From positions 1 through 28,239 of the forward strand of contig JBGQJK010000011.1 of assembly GCA_041499035.1 (NCBI GenBank): DNA of 28,239 bases, in the 5' to 3' direction. The position numbers were made by a program, and so were the translations under genes. Of the stretch, positions 27,687 through 28,239 are shown piece after piece. This stretch comes from DATFUL01 sp041499035 (GTDB taxonomy: Bacteria; Patescibacteriota; Microgenomatia; UBA8517). The notes beneath the pieces were generated by a model. It searched no databases. It saw nothing but the letters and a program-made list of their open reading frames with translations, and was not told where the DNA came from. Numbering within the stretch: the stretch's first letter is position 1; each line of letters opens with the position of its first letter.

Positions 27687-27845
27687 ATGGTACCTCTTCC
27701 AAAGCGAAAACACACAAGATCCAGATCCGATATCAGACGCGGTGGGCAGCCCAAGATCAAACTCGGAAACCTCATGAAATGTTCCAATTGCGGCAAGCTT
27801 AAAGAAACTCACCGTGCGTGCCCCTACTGTGGTTTTTATAAGTGA
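27687..27845 (+). CDS. rpmF: Ribosomal protein bL32 (zinc-ribbon form)
   Basis: A 52-residue protein starting MVPLPKRKHTRSRSDIRRGG, the usual bL32 opening (family start MAVPKRKTSKSR), then MKCSNCGKLKETHRACPYCGFYK. The two CxxC pairs make the zinc ribbon, so this is the C+ paralogue type that needs zinc. It belongs to the large ribosomal subunit near the peptidyl-transferase side. It ends with TGA. It lies between recG and nusB. Confidence 0.93.
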   Translation: MVPLPKRKHTRSRSDIRRGGQPKIKLGNLMKCSNCGKLKETHRACPYCGFYK

Positions 27846-27876
27846 ACTCTCCCTTTCAATGTCCTTGTAGTTTGTG

Positions 27877-27882
27877 TAGAAT
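27877..27882 (+). promoter_or_regulatory. -10 box of nusB
   Basis: TAGAAT, 9 nt before ATG 27892. Confidence 0.5.
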
Positions 27883-27891
27883 TTCTTTGCT

Positions 27892-28239
27892 ATGAAGACA
27901 GCTACAGATCCCAGACACTTACGCAGGCGTGAGGCTGTAAAGGTTCTTTTTGCCGAAACTTTTGCCAAGCAGGCAAGACAGCCGGAACTCGTTATCAATA
28001 TTCTCAAGCAAAAAAAGAAAATTGACAAGTTAATCGAAAACGCCGCACCTGCCTGGCCAATCGACAAGTTGAATAAAATAGATTTGGCAGTTTTAAGGCT
28101 TGCGGTTTATGAACTGGAAAACGAAGACACTCCACCTAAAGTCGTAATAGACGAAGCGGTTGAGCTGGCAAAAGAATACGGAGCTGAATCTTCTTCTTCA
28201 TTTATTAACGGTGTTTTAGGTACAATATACAAGGAGAAA
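27892..28239 (+). CDS. nusB: Transcription antitermination factor NusB (3' partial)
   Basis: 116 codons are present and the frame is open at the window edge. RHLRRREAVKVLFAETFA is the N-terminal RNA-binding helix region (family R..AR..A.Q.LF), IDKLNKIDLAVLRLAVYEL the central helix, and KVVIDEAVELAKEYGAESSSSFINGVLG the conserved signature ending FINGVL. NusB with S10 (NusE) binds boxA RNA in rRNA leaders and promotes antitermination. Only the last few residues and the stop should be missing. Confidence 0.93.
   Translation, partial: MKTATDPRHLRRREAVKVLFAETFAKQARQPELVINILKQKKKIDKLIENAAPAWPIDKLNKIDLAVLRLAVYELENEDTPPKVVIDEAVELAKEYGAESSSSFINGVLGTIYKEK

Noticed and set aside
1..28239. CRISPR array, rRNA genes, insertion sequences, prophage
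   Set aside because: I found no regularly spaced repeats, no rRNA-like sequence, no transposase and no phage structural genes; the YvlD-type 'holin' family is a normal chromosomal membrane protein.

Overview
The window looks like chromosomal DNA of a Candidate Phyla Radiation (Patescibacteria) bacterium, most likely in or near Microgenomates. This rests on a moderately low GC content, very tight gene packing, reduced versions of core proteins (trigger factor without its PPIase domain, ThrRS without TGS, PheT without the OB-fold tRNA-binding insert), a DUF5660-like protein, and several short genes of unknown function. TGA is used as a stop codon (typA, rpmF), so the recoded SR1/Gracilibacteria code does not apply. 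Both tRNAs lack an encoded CCA. No rRNA, CRISPR array or complete mobile element is visible. The lineage is inferred from gene content, not from a database search.

Layout. 1-3.2 kb is an accessory, defence-flavoured stretch: a chimeric ORF joining the end of a reverse transcriptase fragment to an M23 peptidase, a Fic AMP-transferase followed by a HEPN (AbiU2-like) protein, and a single-HKD phospholipase D-fold protein with two small partners. 3.2-9.1 kb carries a 40-residue membrane peptide, a DUF192 protein, a Y-family DNA polymerase behind a small partner gene, an alpha/beta hydrolase, a YvlD-type membrane protein, an RRM RNA-binding protein, a short trigger factor and the DUF5660-like gene. 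9.1-12.7 kb holds tRNA-Val, a VOC protein, a candidate stand-alone RNA, uppP, tRNA-Ala and typA.

12.7-19.8 kb is the translation block thrS - ribD-like - infC - rpmI - rplT - leader peptide - small Cys-rich gene - pheS - pheT, close to the classical Escherichia coli order thrS-infC-rpmI-rplT-pheM-pheS-pheT. Two amino-acid-sensing RNA devices can be read in it: a T-box-like antiterminator fold before thrS, and a Phe-codon-containing 14-residue leader peptide with mutually exclusive hairpins before the pheST genes. 19.8-28.2 kb has a class A penicillin-binding protein, a HIT protein, a nucleotidyltransferase, tyrS, a 34-residue membrane peptide, a MazG-like pyrophosphohydrolase, recG, rpmF and a nusB that runs off the end.

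Themes. Most genes have a sigma70-type -10 box only about 5-11 nt before the start codon and no Shine-Dalgarno sequence, which points to widespread leaderless transcription. The exceptions with real Shine-Dalgarno sequences are mainly the PLD operon, the RRM gene and an 11-codon mini-ORF. The promoters of the polymerase cassette and of the MazG-like gene share an identical 21-bp -35/spacer block containing CTTCG direct repeats, which suggests a small co-regulon linking error-prone synthesis with nucleotide-pool cleaning.
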